This document shows positions 3,510 to 5,199 of a stretch of DNA of 5,199 nt, piece after piece. The notes beneath the pieces are model-generated. The model searched no databases, was not told the origin of the DNA, and saw nothing but the letters and a program-made list of their open reading frames with translations. The stretch covers positions 1 through 5,199 of the forward strand of contig JBJKRE010000376.1 of the NCBI GenBank assembly GCA_046704825.1, in the 5' to 3' direction. Every line of letters begins with the position of its first letter. Position 1 is the stretch's first letter. The position numbers were made by a program, and so were the translations under genes. This stretch comes from CAVRTJ01 sp046704825 (lineage in GTDB: Bacteria; Acidobacteriota; UBA4820; DSQY01).

Positions 3510-4178
3510 GTGAACACCCTGTTGGTCTACTGGCACCCGGAAGAACGGAGCTTCAACGCGGCGATGCGGGATACGGCCGTGCGCGTTCTGGGCGGGGCGG
3601 GGCACGCCGTGCGGGTCTCGGACCTGCACGCCATGGGGTTCGATCCCGTGTCGGGCCGGCGTAACTTCACCACCGTCAAGGACGGGGCCTACTTCAAGCA
3701 GCAGGCGGAGGAGATGTACGCCACGGAGGCCGGCGGCTTCGCGCCGGACATCGCCGCCGAGCAGGCGAAGCTCGAATGGTGCGACCTGATGATCTGGCAG
3801 TTCGCCCTGTGGTGGTTCGGCCTGCCTGCCGCCCTCAAGGGCTGGGTCGACCGGGTCTTCGCCATGGGCAAGGCCTACGGAGGCGGTCGGATCTACGACA
3901 CCGGGTTCTTTCGCGGCAAGCGCGCCCTGCTCGCCCTGACCACCGGCGGACCCGAGGACTCTTATCGCCCCGGCGGCCGCAACGGCGACATCATGGGCGT
4001 CCTGCGCCCCATCCACCGGGGGATTCTGGCGTTCACGGGATTTTCGGTTCTGGCGCCCCAGATCGTCTACGGGCCGGCGCACCTCGACGACGCCCGGCGC
4101 AGAGAGGCGCTGGCCGCCTGGTCGGCGCGCCTGGCGGGCCTGGGAAGCGAACGACCCATCGAGGTCGGAGAGTACTGA
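3510..4178 (+). CDS. NAD(P)H quinone oxidoreductase, NQO1/NQO2-like flavodoxin fold
   Basis: The protein has 222 residues and should reduce quinones by two electrons using bound FAD. Family signatures run throughout: LVYWHPEERSFNAAM (5-19, flavin phosphate loop), DLHAMGFDP (38-46), PDIAAEQAKLEWCDLMIWQF (79-98), WWFGLPAALKGWVDRVF (101-117), LTTGGPEDSY (143-152), GGRNGD (155-160), PIHRGILAFTGFSVLAPQ (167-184). By alignment from memory with human NQO1, Tyr152 matches the active-site Tyr155, while His161 is replaced by Asn158, as in NQO2. The start is GTG with GGAGG (3498-3502) 7 bases upstream. It follows the cupin gene after an 88-base gap with a strong stem-loop and is probably co-regulated by the HxlR-type protein. 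It lacks the longer C-terminal domain of mammalian NQO1. Confidence 0.93.
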   Translation: MNTLLVYWHPEERSFNAAMRDTAVRVLGGAGHAVRVSDLHAMGFDPVSGRRNFTTVKDGAYFKQQAEEMYATEAGGFAPDIAAEQAKLEWCDLMIWQFALWWFGLPAALKGWVDRVFAMGKAYGGGRIYDTGFFRGKRALLALTTGGPEDSYRPGGRNGDIMGVLRPIHRGILAFTGFSVLAPQIVYGPAHLDDARRREALAAWSARLAGLGSERPIEVGEY

Positions 4179-4254
4179 CTGGGCCGCGGTCCCGAAAGCG
4201 CAACCCTCCCGCTTCTTATCCGCGCTGAAAAGTCCGGGACACGCCTTGTCCGGC

Positions 4255-4274
4255 CCACCGGCCGGGGCCGGTGG
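4255..4274. terminator. Perfect GC palindrome after the quinone reductase, possible terminator
   Basis: CCACCGGCC (4255-4263) and GGCCGGTGG (4266-4274) are perfect 9-base complements separated by GG. As RNA this gives an 8-bp stem with a 4-base loop. No T-run follows on either strand, so it may be a factor-assisted stop or simply a barrier before the next gene. It lies 77 bases after the upstream stop codon. Confidence 0.4.
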
Positions 4275-4291
4275 ACGGCGGAGGTTTCAGG

Positions 4292-4322
4292 CTCTAACTT
4301 ATTGGCATTAAACCAGTTAGAG
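4292..4322. promoter_or_regulatory. Operator-like inverted repeat upstream of the exported duplicated protein
   Basis: CTCTAACT (4292-4299) and AGTTAGAG (4315-4322) are perfect 8-bp complements around a 15-base AT-rich spacer. It is the only AT-rich patch in this gap and sits 33 bases before the ATG. TTGGCA (4302-4307) resembles a -35 box, but no good -10 follows at standard spacing. It may be the binding site of an unlinked regulator. Confidence 0.45.
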
Positions 4323-4354
4323 TTTCGATCGGGCGAAGCCCGAGGGAGGACCCC

Positions 4355-5199
4355 ATGACGTGGAAGAGAGGTCTCGTCGCCGTTGCGGGCGCGCTGCTCG
4401 CAGTGTGTTCACTGAGCTTCGGGGCTCAGGAGAAACTGAAGGAAACCAAAGAAGCCGGGCACCCCAAGGAGCCGGGGTTGGTGATGGTCCACATGGACCA
4501 CGTGAAGCCGTCCATGCTAAAGGAGTACAAGACGGCCGCCCTGGACATGGTCGCCCTCATGAAAGAGGAGAAGCTCGATTCGCCGCTGTTCGACTTCTGG
4601 GGGTTCAAGAGCGAGAACTCGTTCACCTACAGCTACGCCAGCCCCGTTAGGAACATGGCCGACCTGGACGTCATGTACGAGGAGTGGATGAAGCTTGCAC
4701 ACGGTCCGGACAAGGCCAAGTGGGAGGCGCTGGAAAAGCGCATGGGTGCGACGGTGGACAGCATGGACCGGATCGTGGCCATGCGCGTCGGCCAAGCTTC
4801 GTACATGCCCGAGAAGCCCCGCCTGGACCCCGGTGAGGCCAGGTACCGCTGGTACGACTACTTCTACGTTCAGCCCGGCAAAGAGAAAGCCTTCGTGGAC
4901 CTGGGCCGGAAGCTTGCCGACGCCGCGGCCAAGGGGGGCTTTACGGACCCCTGGGTGGTCTACTCGGTCCTTTTCGGAGAGAAAATGCCTCTCTTCGTGG
5001 TCGTGTCCATCGACAAGGACCCTGGTGACTACGACAGCGAGATGGCCGCCTTCAACAAGTCCATCGGCGAGGAGGGAATGAAGATCATGGACGAGATCAT
5101 GGCGCTGACGCGCGAATACCGCGGCGAGGGGCAGTGGTACCTCCCCGAGTTGTCCTACAGGTCGCCCTCGTCCCCGACGGAAAAAAAGGAGATGAAAAA
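4355..5199 (+). CDS. Exported protein with two ABM/ferredoxin-like repeats, 3' end beyond the window
   Basis: The frame is open to the window edge: 281 complete codons from the ATG at 4355, with GGGAGGA (4344-4350) just upstream. Residues 1-24 are a Sec-type signal peptide (basic MTWKR, then VAVAGALLAVCSLSFGA); Cys18 lacks a proper lipobox. Two similar halves follow, at about 42-150 and 164-270. Each begins with a strand and then V-[KQ]-P (VMVHMDHVKPSMLKEYK; YDYFYVQPGKEKAFVDL), passes a strand pair (FDFWGFKSENSFTYSYASP; WVVYSVLFGEKMPLFVVVS), then D-L/Y-D-x-M (ADLDVMYEEW; GDYDSEMAAF), and finishes with a MDxI helix (MDRIVAM; MDEIMAL). This looks like an internal duplication of an ABM/Dabb-type domain. 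The Lys-rich tail suggests that the stop lies close beyond 5199. No enzymatic role can be assigned. Confidence 0.88.
   Translation, partial: MTWKRGLVAVAGALLAVCSLSFGAQEKLKETKEAGHPKEPGLVMVHMDHVKPSMLKEYKTAALDMVALMKEEKLDSPLFDFWGFKSENSFTYSYASPVRNMADLDVMYEEWMKLAHGPDKAKWEALEKRMGATVDSMDRIVAMRVGQASYMPEKPRLDPGEARYRWYDYFYVQPGKEKAFVDLGRKLADAAAKGGFTDPWVVYSVLFGEKMPLFVVVSIDKDPGDYDSEMAAFNKSIGEEGMKIMDEIMALTREYRGEGQWYLPELSYRSPSSPTEKKEMK

Noticed and set aside
3306..4082. 258-codon minus-strand frame antisense to the quinone reductase
   Set aside because: It is antisense to a clear NQO-family gene and has a composition typical of the complement of GC-rich coding DNA.
4360..5081. Frames of 96 (plus), 92 (minus) and 128 (plus) codons near the right end
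   Set aside because: All lie over the exported protein that starts at 4355 and runs to the edge in a different frame with a signal peptide and a good ribosome binding site.

Overview
The window reads as bacterial chromosome: GC-rich protein-coding sequence, short intergenic gaps and clear Shine-Dalgarno sites. The taxon cannot be fixed from the sequence. Short-period tandem arrays, a single-pass RGWIYYRKK-type small protein and a mix of exported proteins of unknown role would suit an Acidobacteriota-like or other environmental lineage, but this is only an impression.

Layout. (1) 1-332 has no convincing gene. It is purine-rich on the + strand and holds three kinds of short-period repeat, a G-quadruplex motif and a hexanucleotide array facing a second, inverted array. 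(2) 333-620 (minus) is a small single-pass membrane protein. (3) 621-1184 is a long gene-free stretch full of stem-loops; the best are four in a row at 912-1100. (4) 1185-1826 holds a 16-codon ORF coupled through ATGA to a 47-codon ORF. The latter overlaps, out of frame, the start of an exported protein of unknown function. (5) 1899-2219 is a three-helix membrane protein. (6) 2253-2567 is an antibiotic biosynthesis monooxygenase (ABM) fold protein. (7) 2595-4178 is a redox module: an HxlR-family regulator (minus) diverges from a cupin gene, followed by an NQO1/NQO2-like quinone reductase. A perfect 8+8 bp inverted repeat lies in the divergent promoter region, with a degenerate copy beside the regulator's own promoter. 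(8) 4355 to the window edge is an exported protein, cut off at its 3' end, that appears to be built of two ABM/ferredoxin-like repeats.

How the genes may work together. HxlR regulators with an N-terminal cysteine (YodB, HypR and QorR types) sense electrophiles or oxidants and control quinone and nitro reductases. The regulator-operator-cupin-reductase arrangement fits such a circuit. The nearby ABM protein recalls the E. coli YgiN (quinol monooxygenase) and MdaB (quinone reductase) pair, though here it lies in a separate transcription unit convergent with the regulator.

The less explained parts are the stem-loop tract, the overlapping small ORFs and the duplicated exported protein.
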